Shown piece by piece: positions 27,025 through 35,571 of a stretch of 64,000 bases of DNA (its first letter is position 1; each line of letters starts with the position of its first letter). The stretch covers positions 62,001 to 126,000 of the forward strand of contig JAEPNO010000001.1 of assembly GCA_017643365.1 (NCBI GenBank). The letters are read 5' to 3'. This stretch comes from Balneolaceae bacterium. GTDB lineage: Bacteria; Bacteroidota; Rhodothermia; Balneolales; Balneolaceae. The notes below the pieces were generated by a model, which had not been told where the DNA came from, did not search any database, and saw only the letters and a program-made list of their open reading frames with translations. Position numbers and translations under genes: made by a program.

Positions 27025-30000
27025 ATGTCTGTAGCTGATTTTAAGCAAGCCATCACCAAAACCTCGTTTTTTTCGTCTTTAAGCGAATATGTAAGCACTG
27101 GATCACAACTTCATCTCAAAGGCGTTGTGGGTTCATCGGCATCGTTTATTGCCGAGCGATTGAGTACCAAGCACACCATTCTAGTGCTAACCGATACCGA
27201 CGAAAATGCCCGATTCCTGAAATCAGATCTTTCCATCATTGCAGATTCTGACGTCGTTTATTTCCCCGCAACTAATCACAAGCCTTACGATTCCGAGCAA
27301 ATTCAGGATACCTCGTTATTGGTTCAACGCTCGGAAGCGCTGCAGCAAATCCAATCGAACAAACACTCGTTGGTAGTAAGTTCGGCCGAGGCATTGTTCG
27401 ATAAAGTTGCCCCTCCTTCGCAGATCAACGAAGTAAGTCTCAAAATTAAACGAGACACCGATCGCGACCCCGATGTGTTACGCGAAGAACTGGTGGATCA
27501 AGGCTACCAACCTGTTCGTTTTGTGGATCAACCCGGTGAATTTGCAGTTCGGGGTGGAATCATGGACATTTTCCCGTTTACCGGCGAGTATCCTATTCGG
27601 CTCGAGTTTTTTGGGGATGAAGTGGAGTCGATTCGCGAGTTCGATGCCAGCTCTCAACGGTCTATTTCGTTTTTGAATGAGGTGAAGATCGTACCGGATT
27701 TGACCAACCTCCCGGATGTTGAGAAAAAAAATGTGCTTTCTTATTTCGAAGACGATGTGGTGCTCTTTATCAAAGACCAACCCATTGTAGAATCTGTTTT
27801 TGATAAGAAATTTGAAGCTGCTGAAACTGCCTTTGCCGAAACTAATGAAGAGACCTCTGAACCGACGCATTTGTTTACGTCCATCGATGAATTTCGAGAA
27901 GAGACTTCACGATTTAAGAATCAATTGTTCTATGGGAACTCCCCCACCATTCCGGGAATCGAGAATCTAACTATTGAATGTAAACCACAACCGGATTTTC
28001 ACGGGAATTTTGAGCTGCTAAAACAGAACATCGAGCAGAATTCTGAACAGGGCATCAAAACGGTGATTTTCTGTGATAACGACGGTCAGCAAAAGCGGTT
28101 TACCGAGCTACTTGGCGAAGCGGAGCCCCATTTTAATTACGTTCTGGTTGTTGAATCCATCCACGAAGGATTTATCCTAGAGTCGATTAAACTAGCTCTG
28201 TACACCGATCACCAGATTTTCAATCGATACCATCGTCCTAAAATCAAAAAACGTCGTTATTCGGGCGGCATCTCCTTCAAAGAACTTAAAGACCTTTCCA
28301 TCGGCGATTATGTGGTGCATGTGGATTATGGGATTGGGAAATTTGCCGGATTTAAGAAGATTCAGGTCAAAAATTCCGAGCAGGAAGTGGTGGTTCTTCG
28401 CTACAAAGAAGACTCCCTGCTTTATGTGAATGTGTCGTCGTTGCACAAGCTGCAAAAGTATTCGGGCAAGGAAGGCACCGAGCCAAGAATTACCAAGTTA
28501 GGCTCGGGCGAATGGGCTCGAAAGAAAGCGCAGACGAAGAAAAAAGTTAAGGACATCGCCCGTGAGCTTATCCGATTGTATGCGAAGCGAAAACTACAGA
28601 AAGCACATGCTTTTTCCGCCGATTCCAGCTGGCAGGTTGAGATGGAAGCTCGATTTGAATACGAAGAAACACCCGATCAGGATGAGGCCATCAAAGCGGT
28701 AAAGCAGGATATGGAAACGAAACAACCCATGGATCGCTTGGTGTGTGGGGATGTGGGCTTCGGGAAAACCGAGGTAGCTGTGCGAGCTGCCTTCAAAGCA
28801 GTGATGGATCACAAACAAGTGGGCGTGTTGGTTCCAACCACCATTCTGGCCGAGCAACATGCCAAGACCTTCATCAAACGAATGAAGAACTTCCCGGTTC
28901 GCATCGAAGTATTGAGCCGATTTCGAACCAAAGCCGAGCAAACCGCAGTGATTAAAGCGCTGGAAAAAGGCGAAGTGGACATTGTGATCGGCACGCATCG
29001 AATCTTATCCAAAGACATCAAATTCAAAGATTTGGGCTTGATTGTTGTGGATGAAGAACAGCGTTTTGGGGTGAGTGCAAAAGAGAAATTGAAACAGTTC
29101 CGCGCTACGGTGGATGTACTAACCCTCACCGCAACTCCAATCCCAAGAACACTACAATTCTCGTTGATGGGAGCTCGGGATTTGAGCATCATCAACACTC
29201 CTCCTCCCAATCGACAGCCGGTTTATACCGAAATTCACTCGTTCAACGAAGAGCTGATTCGAGATGCAATCCTGCAGGAAATGAGTCGTGGTGGACAGGT
29301 ATTTTTCATCCACAATCGGGTGAAGAATATCGAAGAAACAGCTGAGATGATTCGAAGACTAGTTCCCGATAGTCGGGTTCGATTTGGTCACGGACAAATG
29401 ACTGGTCCACAGCTCGAAAAGATCATCGGTGATTTTTATACACATAAATTTGATGTGCTCGTCTCCACAAATATTGTTGAGAATGGGATCGATATTGGGA
29501 ATGCGAACACGATTATCATCAATAACGCCGACAATTTTGGGCTGGCTGAATTGCACCAGTTGCGTGGACGTGTAGGCCGATCGAACCGTAAGGCATTTTG
29601 TTATTTGATCACTCGCCCGATCGAAACGCTGACCACTGAAGCCCGCAAACGATTGCTTGCGTTGGAAGAATTCTCCGATTTAGGCTCAGGATTTAACATC
29701 GCCATGCGCGATCTCGATATCCGTGGAGCCGGCGATATTTTGGGCGGTGAGCAAAGTGGTTTCATCAACGACATAGGCTTCGATTTATACACCAAAATTT
29801 TGAATGATGCCGTTCGCGAGCTCAAAGAAAGTGAATTTGCAGAGTTGTTTGAAGGTGTGGAAGCCGAAGTTGAATATCCCGAAACGAATGTTGAAATCGA
29901 CAAGACCGCCCTTCTGCCAAACAGCTATGTGTTGGACAATGTGGAGCGATTGAACTTGTACCGAAAGCTGTCGCAGGCAAAAACGGAGAAGGAAATCGAC

Positions 30001-30339
30001 GAATGGCGCGAGGAAATCGAAGATCGCTTCGGTCGCCCACCGGTTGAAGCCGAAACGTTGATAACCGTTTCAAAAATCAAGCTTTTTGCTTCGAGGAACT
30101 TCTTCACTAAAGTTACCATCCGTGCGGATCGTATGTGGTGTGTGTGCCCAAAGACAGGCACTGAAATGGGCGAGTATTATTATCAGAAAAAGCTCTTCCA
30201 AAGTACGCTCGAGAAACTGGAAAAGAGGAAGCCAAACAAGTTTCAACTCATCCAGAAAAACGATGTTGTTCGTTTCGTGATTCAGGAAATCCCGGATTAC
30301 GATGCAGCCCTAACATTCCTGAAGAAGCTGGAAAACTGA
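27025..30339 (+). CDS. mfd: transcription-repair coupling factor
   Basis: Mfd (1104 aa) removes RNA polymerase stalled at DNA lesions and recruits UvrA. All expected parts are present: UvrB-homology region (about 1-330, QPGEFAVRGGIMDIFP), RNA-polymerase-interacting domain (about 415-480, SIGDYVVHVDYGIGKFAGF), RecG-like helicase with Walker A (CGDVGFGKTEVA), DEEQ box (VVDEEQRFGV), LTATPIPRTL motif, motif VI (LRGRVGRSNRKAF), and the C-terminal TRCF domain (about 940-1090). Length is normal. It has its own likely promoter and no co-transcribed partner is evident. Confidence 0.98.
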   Translation: MSVADFKQAITKTSFFSSLSEYVSTGSQLHLKGVVGSSASFIAERLSTKHTILVLTDTDENARFLKSDLSIIADSDVVYFPATNHKPYDSEQIQDTSLLVQRSEALQQIQSNKHSLVVSSAEALFDKVAPPSQINEVSLKIKRDTDRDPDVLREELVDQGYQPVRFVDQPGEFAVRGGIMDIFPFTGEYPIRLEFFGDEVESIREFDASSQRSISFLNEVKIVPDLTNLPDVEKKNVLSYFEDDVVLFIKDQPIVESVFDKKFEAAETAFAETNEETSEPTHLFTSIDEFREETSRFKNQLFYGNSPTIPGIENLTIECKPQPDFHGNFELLKQNIEQNSEQGIKTVIFCDNDGQQKRFTELLGEAEPHFNYVLVVESIHEGFILESIKLALYTDHQIFNRYHRPKIKKRRYSGGISFKELKDLSIGDYVVHVDYGIGKFAGFKKIQVKNSEQEVVVLRYKEDSLLYVNVSSLHKLQKYSGKEGTEPRITKLGSGEWARKKAQTKKKVKDIARELIRLYAKRKLQKAHAFSADSSWQVEMEARFEYEETPDQDEAIKAVKQDMETKQPMDRLVCGDVGFGKTEVAVRAAFKAVMDHKQVGVLVPTTILAEQHAKTFIKRMKNFPVRIEVLSRFRTKAEQTAVIKALEKGEVDIVIGTHRILSKDIKFKDLGLIVVDEEQRFGVSAKEKLKQFRATVDVLTLTATPIPRTLQFSLMGARDLSIINTPPPNRQPVYTEIHSFNEELIRDAILQEMSRGGQVFFIHNRVKNIEETAEMIRRLVPDSRVRFGHGQMTGPQLEKIIGDFYTHKFDVLVSTNIVENGIDIGNANTIIINNADNFGLAELHQLRGRVGRSNRKAFCYLITRPIETLTTEARKRLLALEEFSDLGSGFNIAMRDLDIRGAGDILGGEQSGFINDIGFDLYTKILNDAVRELKESEFAELFEGVEAEVEYPETNVEIDKTALLPNSYVLDNVERLNLYRKLSQAKTEKEIDEWREEIEDRFGRPPVEAETLITVSKIKLFASRNFFTKVTIRADRMWCVCPKTGTEMGEYYYQKKLFQSTLEKLEKRKPNKFQLIQKNDVVRFVIQEIPDYDAALTFLKKLEN

Positions 30340-30379
30340 TTGTTTTCGTTCAGATGGAATTTCCCCAAACTTACCGTTG

Positions 30380-30399
30380 GGCCAATTCATGAATTGGCC
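30380..30399. repeat. perfect 20-bp palindrome between mfd and tsaC
   Basis: GGCCAATTCATGAATTGGCC is a perfect palindrome. No T-run follows, so it is not a typical terminator. The 11-mer GGCCAATTCAT recurs at 34941-34951 inside another structured repeat of this window, which points to a dispersed palindromic repeat family rather than an operator of one gene. Confidence 0.6.
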
Positions 30400-30474
30400 T
30401 ACTAATTCTAGGAAACAGGATTATTTACCAATCGTTCGAGGTTCGAATTTCCATTCTATGTATCTTTATGTCAG

Positions 30475-31392
30475 ATGGATTTAAAACGATACATTTCTTT
30501 AATAAAAGCCGGCGAAGTGGCAGCCTTCCCTACCGAAACGGTGTACGGTTTAGGCGCTGATGCATGGAATCCCGATGCCATCGCTAAAGTCTTTGAAATC
30601 AAAGGTCGACCGTCGGATAATCCGTTGATCGTGCATATTTCGGAGGAAAGTCAGATTGAGGCTTTTGCTCGGGATATTCCCGCGGCAGCTCATCAATTAA
30701 TTGAAGCTTTTTGGCCGGGTCCGCTAACCTTGGTACTACACAAAAAACCCGAAGTTCTGGATGCTGTTACCGCCGGACTTGATACCGTGGCGCTTCGTAT
30801 GCCCGATCATGAAAAAGCCTTAGCATTAATCTCGCAAAGCGGACCTCTTGTAGCGCCAAGCGCCAACAAATCCGGTAGTCCATCCCCCACTAAAGCAAAG
30901 CATGTCCACACAGATTTTGGGGACGATTTCCCGGTTATTGATGGTGAAGCCACGCGAATTGGTCTGGAGTCAACAGTAATTGATTTAACGCAATCCGTTC
31001 CCGCGATTTTGCGCCCGGGAAGCATCAGCCGCAAACAGATCGAAGACGTTCTCGAAACCTTTGTGGAGGAGTCCTTTTTCCACCAACCGGAGAAGCCAAG
31101 AAGTCCGGGACAAAAGTATTCGCATTACAAGCCTAAAGCAGAAGTGCGATGGTTGGAAGAAAATGAATCTACCGACGATGTGCGGACACTTTATTTGGTG
31201 CAATCCTCTTCTGTTATTTCATCGAATGTAATTCAATACAATGGCGAATTGGATAGAATGGCAAAGGAATTATATGATCGATTTAGGGAAGCTGATCTGG
31301 AGAATTTTTCTACGGTTGCCATTCAACCTTTTGATGATAGCGATCCCATTTTCGGTGCCCTAAAAAACCGCATTTCCAAAGCAATCGGTTGA
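30475..31392 (+). CDS. tsaC: L-threonylcarbamoyladenylate synthase (Sua5/YwlC/TsaC)
   Basis: Makes threonylcarbamoyl-AMP from threonine, bicarbonate and ATP for the universal t6A37 modification of ANN-decoding tRNAs. The YrdC domain (residues 1-190) is clear: TETVYGLGADAWN, KGRPSDNPLIVH, ALRMPDH and APSANKSGSPSPT. A C-terminal Sua5 extension (about 205-305, PGQKYSHYKPKA) gives 305 aa, the long Sua5 form rather than short TsaC. A TATCTTTA box lies at 30462-30469, only 5 nt before the ATG. If that is the promoter, the mRNA would be almost leaderless. Confidence 0.95.
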   Translation: MDLKRYISLIKAGEVAAFPTETVYGLGADAWNPDAIAKVFEIKGRPSDNPLIVHISEESQIEAFARDIPAAAHQLIEAFWPGPLTLVLHKKPEVLDAVTAGLDTVALRMPDHEKALALISQSGPLVAPSANKSGSPSPTKAKHVHTDFGDDFPVIDGEATRIGLESTVIDLTQSVPAILRPGSISRKQIEDVLETFVEESFFHQPEKPRSPGQKYSHYKPKAEVRWLEENESTDDVRTLYLVQSSSVISSNVIQYNGELDRMAKELYDRFREADLENFSTVAIQPFDDSDPIFGALKNRISKAIG

Positions 31393-31616
31393 TAATCATT
31401 TTAATACTATACTAAGGCTAACACGATGTTTGTTAGTTACTAAAAGAAGTGGTTTATTCAGGTTATCCTCATTCTTGATGAGGGTAACAACACAAATACT
31501 TAACGATATAGCTGGGATAACACGAACTGTGTTCGTCTTGTGGTATTGTTTTCGGAGATTATAAAAACATAGAAAATGAATATTAAAATTTAATAGTTTG
31601 TACTTTAGAATTCGAA
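31393..31616. repeat. hairpin-rich boundary upstream of the ImmA/IrrE gene
   Basis: Three inverted repeats occupy this 224-bp AT-rich gap. CTAACA/TGTTAG is at 31418-31423 and 31431-31436. GTTATCCTCAT/ATGAGGGTAAC (11 bp with one T-G pair, 5-nt loop) is at 31462-31472 and 31478-31488. ACGAAC/GTTCGT is at 31522-31527 and 31531-31536, extendable with a mismatch. None is followed by a T-run. They mark the left edge of a base-composition change and may be recombination-site remnants or regulatory sites for the gene pair. Confidence 0.45.
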
Positions 31617-32795
31617 ATGGCGACTAAGGCATATATAAATCCAGAAGTCTTGAAGTGGGCAAGAGAATCGGCAAGAATGTCGGAAGAAATTGCTGCGTCT
31701 AAAGTTTCGGTTTCAGTTGAAAAGATTGTTGAATGGGAAAACGGAGAAAAACAACCTACAATAAGACAAGCACAAATTTTAGCAAAGGCATATAAAAGAC
31801 CTTTTTCAATTCTGTTTCTCCCAGAAATACCAAGAGATTTCCAGCCGCTACAAGATTTTCGTAAAAATGGCTCTGAACCATTAAGTACGTCATCTATTTT
31901 TATCATTAGGGAGATTCAACAAAAACAAACTTGGATAAGTGAAACTAATAAGGAAAATGGAGAGGCTAAACTTCCCTTTGTGGGCAGGTATTCTTTAAAT
32001 GACAATCCTAAAATTATTGCTAATGACATACTTCAAACTTTAGGAATTATAGCAGGGAATTATGAATCTAAAAACCCTATTAAAGAATGGATAACAAAAG
32101 CAGAATCAAAAGGAATTTTTATTTCTAGAACTAGTTTTATTCATTCAAGGTTAAAACTAGACTCAGAAGAATTACAAGGATTTGCAATTGCTGACCCTTA
32201 TGCTCCATTTGTATTTATTAATTCTGATGATTGGAATGCTCCTCAGCTGTTCACATTAGTTCATGAATTAGCTCATATATGGATTGCAGAAACAGGAATT
32301 TCTAACAACATAGAACTAGATATAAAAAAATCCTCAGACTTTAATAAAGTTGAATTGTTTTGCAATGAAATTGCTGCAAATGTTCTGATACCAGAGAATA
32401 TTATCAAAAATTTAGATATAAGTGTCTTTAAAGATTCAAAAAGTGTATTCAATACCGCTAGAGCTATAGGAGTTAGTTCTTTCTCATTTTTAGTTAGAGC
32501 TTTGAATTTAAATATCATTTCATTACCAGAATATAAAAGGCTGAAAGCTCAAGCTGACGTTGATTTTAAGGAATACCTTAGAAAAGAAGCCGAAAGGAAA
32601 GTCAGACAAAAGGCAAAAGAAAATACAGGTGGACCAAACTACTTTTTATTGCAATTAAATAGAAACAGCAGGTTGTTTACTCAAACAGTACTAGACTCGT
32701 TCAGAGGTGGGTTTATAGAGCCTACGCTAGCTAGTAACCTATTAAATGTCCAAACTAATAAGTTTCCAAAACTAGAAGCACAATTGTATAAATGA
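31617..32795 (+). CDS. XRE-type HTH plus ImmA/IrrE metallopeptidase (putative antitoxin/regulator)
   Basis: Two-domain protein of 392 aa. The N-terminal helix-turn-helix (about 1-60, KVSVSVEKIVEWENGEKQPT) is followed by an ImmA/IrrE-family peptidase domain with HELAH at residues 216-220 (zinc-binding HExxH) and a downstream FCNEIAANVLIP carrying the probable third ligand. The family includes ImmA, which cleaves phage repressors, and regulators of toxin-antitoxin pairs. The stop overlaps the start of the DUF4411 gene by 4 nt (ATGA). Codons are visibly more AT-rich than those of tsaC before it and the M42 peptidase after it, suggesting lateral transfer. Confidence 0.88.
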   Translation: MATKAYINPEVLKWARESARMSEEIAASKVSVSVEKIVEWENGEKQPTIRQAQILAKAYKRPFSILFLPEIPRDFQPLQDFRKNGSEPLSTSSIFIIREIQQKQTWISETNKENGEAKLPFVGRYSLNDNPKIIANDILQTLGIIAGNYESKNPIKEWITKAESKGIFISRTSFIHSRLKLDSEELQGFAIADPYAPFVFINSDDWNAPQLFTLVHELAHIWIAETGISNNIELDIKKSSDFNKVELFCNEIAANVLIPENIIKNLDISVFKDSKSVFNTARAIGVSSFSFLVRALNLNIISLPEYKRLKAQADVDFKEYLRKEAERKVRQKAKENTGGPNYFLLQLNRNSRLFTQTVLDSFRGGFIEPTLASNLLNVQTNKFPKLEAQLYK

Positions 32796-33298
32796 GTGAG
32801 GTTTCAAACACATACTGTTTGGATGCAAATGTTCTCATTCAAGCATGGCAAAAATATTATTCCCCTGTTCTTTGTCCTGATTATTGGAAGGTATTAGATA
32901 GTCTAGGTTCTGAAGCTCGAATTTTTATTTGCCAAGAAGTATATGATGAAATAGTCAAAACAGAAGATGATTTATCCTCATGGCTTAAGGCTAGTAATAT
33001 TCCAGTGAGAAAAGCTAATGAGTCCGTAATCGAAAGTTTAAAAGAAATCTACGCAACACCTGCACATTTGAGATTGGTTGACAATACAAAGAGCCGTTCT
33101 TTAGCTGACCCTTGGATTATTGCTCATGCGATGGACACGAATTCTGTAGTTGTGACAAAAGAAGAAAAAGTTACTCAAGCTAATTCAACTAAAGTGAAAA
33201 TCCCGAATGTTTGCGACAACGTTGGAGTTAGATGGATAAACGATTTTATATTTGTTCAAGAACTTAATTTTAAGTTCTCTTGTCAATTGATTCAATAA
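32792..33298 (+). CDS. DUF4411 PIN-like protein (putative toxin)
   Basis: A 168-aa protein with PIN-like nuclease features: the first acidic motif YCLDANVLIQAW (Asp11), acidic residues in QEVYDEIVKTEDD, and the later DPWIIAHAM and VVTKEEK segments. This matches the DUF4411 family, which is commonly encoded directly after XRE-ImmA/IrrE genes. It is translationally coupled to that gene by an ATGA overlap and shares its AT-rich composition. By analogy to PIN-domain toxin-antitoxin pairs it would be the toxin and likely an RNase. That is inference from family context. Confidence 0.82.
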   Translation: MSEVSNTYCLDANVLIQAWQKYYSPVLCPDYWKVLDSLGSEARIFICQEVYDEIVKTEDDLSSWLKASNIPVRKANESVIESLKEIYATPAHLRLVDNTKSRSLADPWIIAHAMDTNSVVVTKEEKVTQANSTKVKIPNVCDNVGVRWINDFIFVQELNFKFSCQLIQ

Positions 33299-33316
33299 AA
33301 ACAAACCCCCAACAAA

Positions 33317-33354
33317 GTATATAAGCCATATCTTTCGGGATACGGCTCATATAC
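33317..33354. repeat. long imperfect hairpin (attC-like?) after the DUF4411 gene
   Basis: Arms 33317-33332 and 33339-33354 pair over 16 positions with two A-C mismatches and a 6-nt loop (TTTCGG). AAC (33311-33313) and GTT (33359-33361) lie symmetrically outside, as in integron attC sites, but the outer 7-mers do not fit RYYYAAC and GTTRRRY fully. No T-run follows, so it is not a classic terminator. It marks the right edge of the AT-rich gene pair. Confidence 0.5.
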
Positions 33355-33441
33355 AGTCGTTATAGATGAATTCAATTCCCTCTTACTCTTGAACCAAACT
33401 ACTAGCTCGAAATACCTACCTCATCCAGCGATTACCGCGTA

Positions 33442-34521
33442 TTAATCCTCAAACACCGAGAACGTTTGATCCGGACGCATCGCTAATACGGCTTCTACCA
33501 TTATCTGAATCAAGTGCTCCACATCGTTAATCGAGCACATTTCAACCGGGGAATGCATATATCGTAACGGCAGGGAAATCAATGCACTTGGAATTCCGGT
33601 CTGCTGGTAGAATATACTGTCGGTATCGGTTCCGGTTCGAATGCTCGTAGCTTCATGCTGTACGTCGATTTCGGCTTTTTCGCAAACAGTTTCAAGGAAG
33701 TCGACTAATTTTGGATGGTTGGCTCCACCGTGTTGGATGGTTGGACCTTTGCCAAGTTGCACAAAACCGTTCGCTTTCCGATCGATGTCCGGGCTGTCGG
33801 TAGCGTGGGTAACATCCGTAACGATGGCCACATCAGGCATAAATCGGTAACTCATCATTCGGGCTCCAAAACCGCCTACTTCTTCTTGAATGGAGTTTAA
33901 CGCAATCACATTCACCTTTAGCTCCGATCGTCGTTCTGAGAGCCTTTTCATCGCTTCAGCAATAATAAAACCACCGATTCGGTTATCAAGAGCACGTCCG
34001 GTGAGAATTTCATCGTTCAAAAACTCAGAATCACTAGCGTAAGTAATCGGATCGCCAATCTGAATTAATTCTAGGGCTTCTTCTTTCGAGCTCACTCCTA
34101 TATCCACATAAATATCTTTCCAAGCAGGTTGGTTTCCACCACCGTTTTTGGTGGTCTGCAAATGAATCGCGGTATTGCCGGTTACTCCAACCACACGACC
34201 TTTTTTGTTGTGGATGTACACTTTCTTAGCCCGAGCAATGGTCGAATCACTACCACCCAATTTGTTTACATACACAAAACCTTTTTCGGTGATATGTTGT
34301 ACCACCATCCCGATTTCGTCGCAGTGTGCTTCCAGCATTACTGTAGCTACATCGCCACTGGTAGTGAGTTTAGCCGCACACGATCCGTAAGCATCCGTAA
34401 CCACCTCATCCGAAAACTGATCCACATAATTTTTCCATACGATAACCCCTTCCTTTTCCCAACCGGTTGGTGATGGAGTAATCAACAAATTTTCTAAAAA
34501 CGTTCTGGATGCTTCTGTCAT
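33442..34521 (-). CDS. M42 family metallopeptidase (aminopeptidase)
   Basis: Cytoplasmic dinuclear-zinc aminopeptidase of the M42 (TET/glutamyl aminopeptidase-like) family, 359 aa, normal length. Metal and catalytic residues are visible: His in LEAHCDEIGM, Asp in GRALDNRIGGF, the Glu pair in SIQEEVGGFG, Asp in VTDVTHATDSP and His in RYMHSPVEM near the C-terminus. Such enzymes usually form dodecameric complexes that trim peptides. It is monocistronic, between the AT-rich gene pair and a repeat-rich intergenic region. Confidence 0.94.
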   Translation of the reverse strand: MTEASRTFLENLLITPSPTGWEKEGVIVWKNYVDQFSDEVVTDAYGSCAAKLTTSGDVATVMLEAHCDEIGMVVQHITEKGFVYVNKLGGSDSTIARAKKVYIHNKKGRVVGVTGNTAIHLQTTKNGGGNQPAWKDIYVDIGVSSKEEALELIQIGDPITYASDSEFLNDEILTGRALDNRIGGFIIAEAMKRLSERRSELKVNVIALNSIQEEVGGFGARMMSYRFMPDVAIVTDVTHATDSPDIDRKANGFVQLGKGPTIQHGGANHPKLVDFLETVCEKAEIDVQHEATSIRTGTDTDSIFYQQTGIPSALISLPLRYMHSPVEMCSINDVEHLIQIMVEAVLAMRPDQTFSVFED

Positions 34522-34636
34522 GATACTTTCTAAGGCTTTGATTTTTTGATAGGCAAAGATATAAAATCATATGCTAGTGGTGAAGGATTCATTCGTAATA
34601 TTTATGCTGGGTTTTCTGCCACTATCCCCCATCGTC

Positions 34637-34696
34637 ACCGCGGGCTTGATCCGCGGTCTCCCGTTAAAACTCGAGATGCCGGATCAGGTCCGGCAT
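34637..34696. repeat. paired GC-rich palindromes (REP-like unit)
   Basis: First hairpin: ACCGCGG (34637-34643) with CCGCGGT (34651-34657), loop GCTTGAT. Second hairpin: ATGCCGGA (34676-34683) with TCCGGCAT (34689-34696), loop TCAGG. The two stems, about 18 nt apart and much richer in GC than the surroundings, resemble BIME/REP-type units. A decayed second copy lies at 34799-34848. Confidence 0.7.
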
Positions 34697-34798
34697 GACT
34701 TATACCACCTTTCTCCTTAATCCTTTCTCCATTCTCCTTCATTAAGCCACGAAAGCACTAAATCACGGAAGGATTATCAAACACAAAACTACCCTACA

Positions 34799-34848
34799 CC
34801 GTCACTGCGGTCTTGATCCGTGTTCTCCAATTTAAGGTCCGGCATTAC
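34799..34848. repeat. degenerate second copy of the REP-like unit
   Basis: CGTCACTGCGGTCTTGATCC parallels CGTCACCGCGGGCTTGATCC of the intact unit, and AAGGTCCGGCAT parallels its right end. The central part is deleted and the stems no longer pair well, so this is a decayed copy. Confidence 0.55.
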
Positions 34849-34902
34849 TAGAAACTCGTTTAAAAATTCTTCTATTTCCGGCCTTAGAGTTGCGAAGGAA
34901 TT

Positions 34903-35044
34903 GCAGAACATTTCGCATCGCGGCAGAGAAGCAGAACATCGGCCAATTCATTTGGCAATCGATGTTATGCCTGACGCAGCAATGTTCTGCCTGGAAGCAA
35001 ATCGCAGCCGGGAGTTTTTGGTACTTTTGTCGGTACAAAAGTAC
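34903..35044. repeat. nested long hairpin plus terminal 10-bp hairpin
   Basis: GCAGAACATT (34903-34912) is the exact complement of AATGTTCTGC (34981-34990). Nested inside are AACATCG (34935-34941) with CGATGTT (34960-34966) and GCCAA (34942-34946) with TTGGC (34952-34956). Downstream GTACTTTTGT (35021-35030) pairs perfectly with ACAAAAGTAC (35035-35044) around CGGT. This could be a dispersed mobile repeat or a structured RNA. The stretch ends 86 bp before the thioesterase gene. Confidence 0.6.
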
Positions 35045-35130
35045 GATTAAAACGAAATGGCCACATTAATGCCCATTAAATCCTTTGATTTCGTTAGTCA
35101 TAATCGCATTTTCCTTTCTAAAAAAATTCG

Positions 35131-35571
35131 ATGGCACGACTTACTTACAATCCCGACTTATTCTATCATTGGCACACCATTAAAACGCGGTTTCGGGATT
35201 TAGATCCTTTGCATCATGTGAATAATGCGGTGTTCAATTCCTATTTCGAGGAAGCCCGTATTCATTTTGTGGAAAGTGTGCCTGAACTTGCCAATAGCTT
35301 TGAACGAGGCGAATCGTTTGTACTGGTAAAATGTACCGTAGAGTACATCAAACCTATTATTTACCCGCAAACGTTGTTGATTGGCACCGGGTGTTTGTCT
35401 GTTGGGAATTCTAGTGTGGAAGCCTTTCAAGCTATTTTTGATAAAGAAACGCATGCTCTTCATGCGATTGCAACCACCACTGGAGTCTGGTTCGATATCA
35501 AGAAACAACGGCCAACACGAGTTCCTGAAGTGGCTAATCTTGAAGAGATGTTGGTAAAGCGCGATGGATAA
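35131..35571 (+). CDS. acyl-CoA thioesterase, 4HBT hotdog fold
   Basis: A 146-aa hotdog-fold thioesterase of the YbgC/4-hydroxybenzoyl-CoA type. The catalytic segment RFRDLDPLHHVNNAVF has the active-site Asp, and YFEEARIHF marks the hotdog helix. Members hydrolyse short- or medium-chain acyl-CoA or acyl-ACP. Its end overlaps the HD-domain gene by 8 nt, so the two are co-transcribed. The substrate cannot be read from sequence. Confidence 0.9.
   Translation: MARLTYNPDLFYHWHTIKTRFRDLDPLHHVNNAVFNSYFEEARIHFVESVPELANSFERGESFVLVKCTVEYIKPIIYPQTLLIGTGCLSVGNSSVEAFQAIFDKETHALHAIATTTGVWFDIKKQRPTRVPEVANLEEMLVKRDG

Larger units (their letters stand above)
34522..35130. other. 609-bp non-coding region made largely of palindromic repeats
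   Basis: No credible gene is present: small frames on both strands (34820-35050, 34832-35038) simply run through inverted repeats and lack coding character. The stretch contains, in order: a pair of GC-rich hairpins (34637-34696); a stretch with GCCACGAAAGCAC (34747-34759) of the type common in degenerate intergenic repeats; a decayed copy of the first element (34799-34848); a nested long hairpin (34903-34990); and a perfect 10-bp hairpin (35021-35044). It looks like an accumulation site for dispersed repeats. Confidence 0.7.

Noticed and set aside
33308-33364. Calling the right-hand hairpin a definite attC site
   Set aside because: The outer 7-mers do not match RYYYAAC/GTTRRRY fully and mismatches replace the expected bulged bases; kept only as a possibility.
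34820-35050. 76-aa and 68-aa overlapping frames on both strands
   Set aside because: Both run through nested inverted repeats, so the open frames reflect repeat symmetry, not coding.
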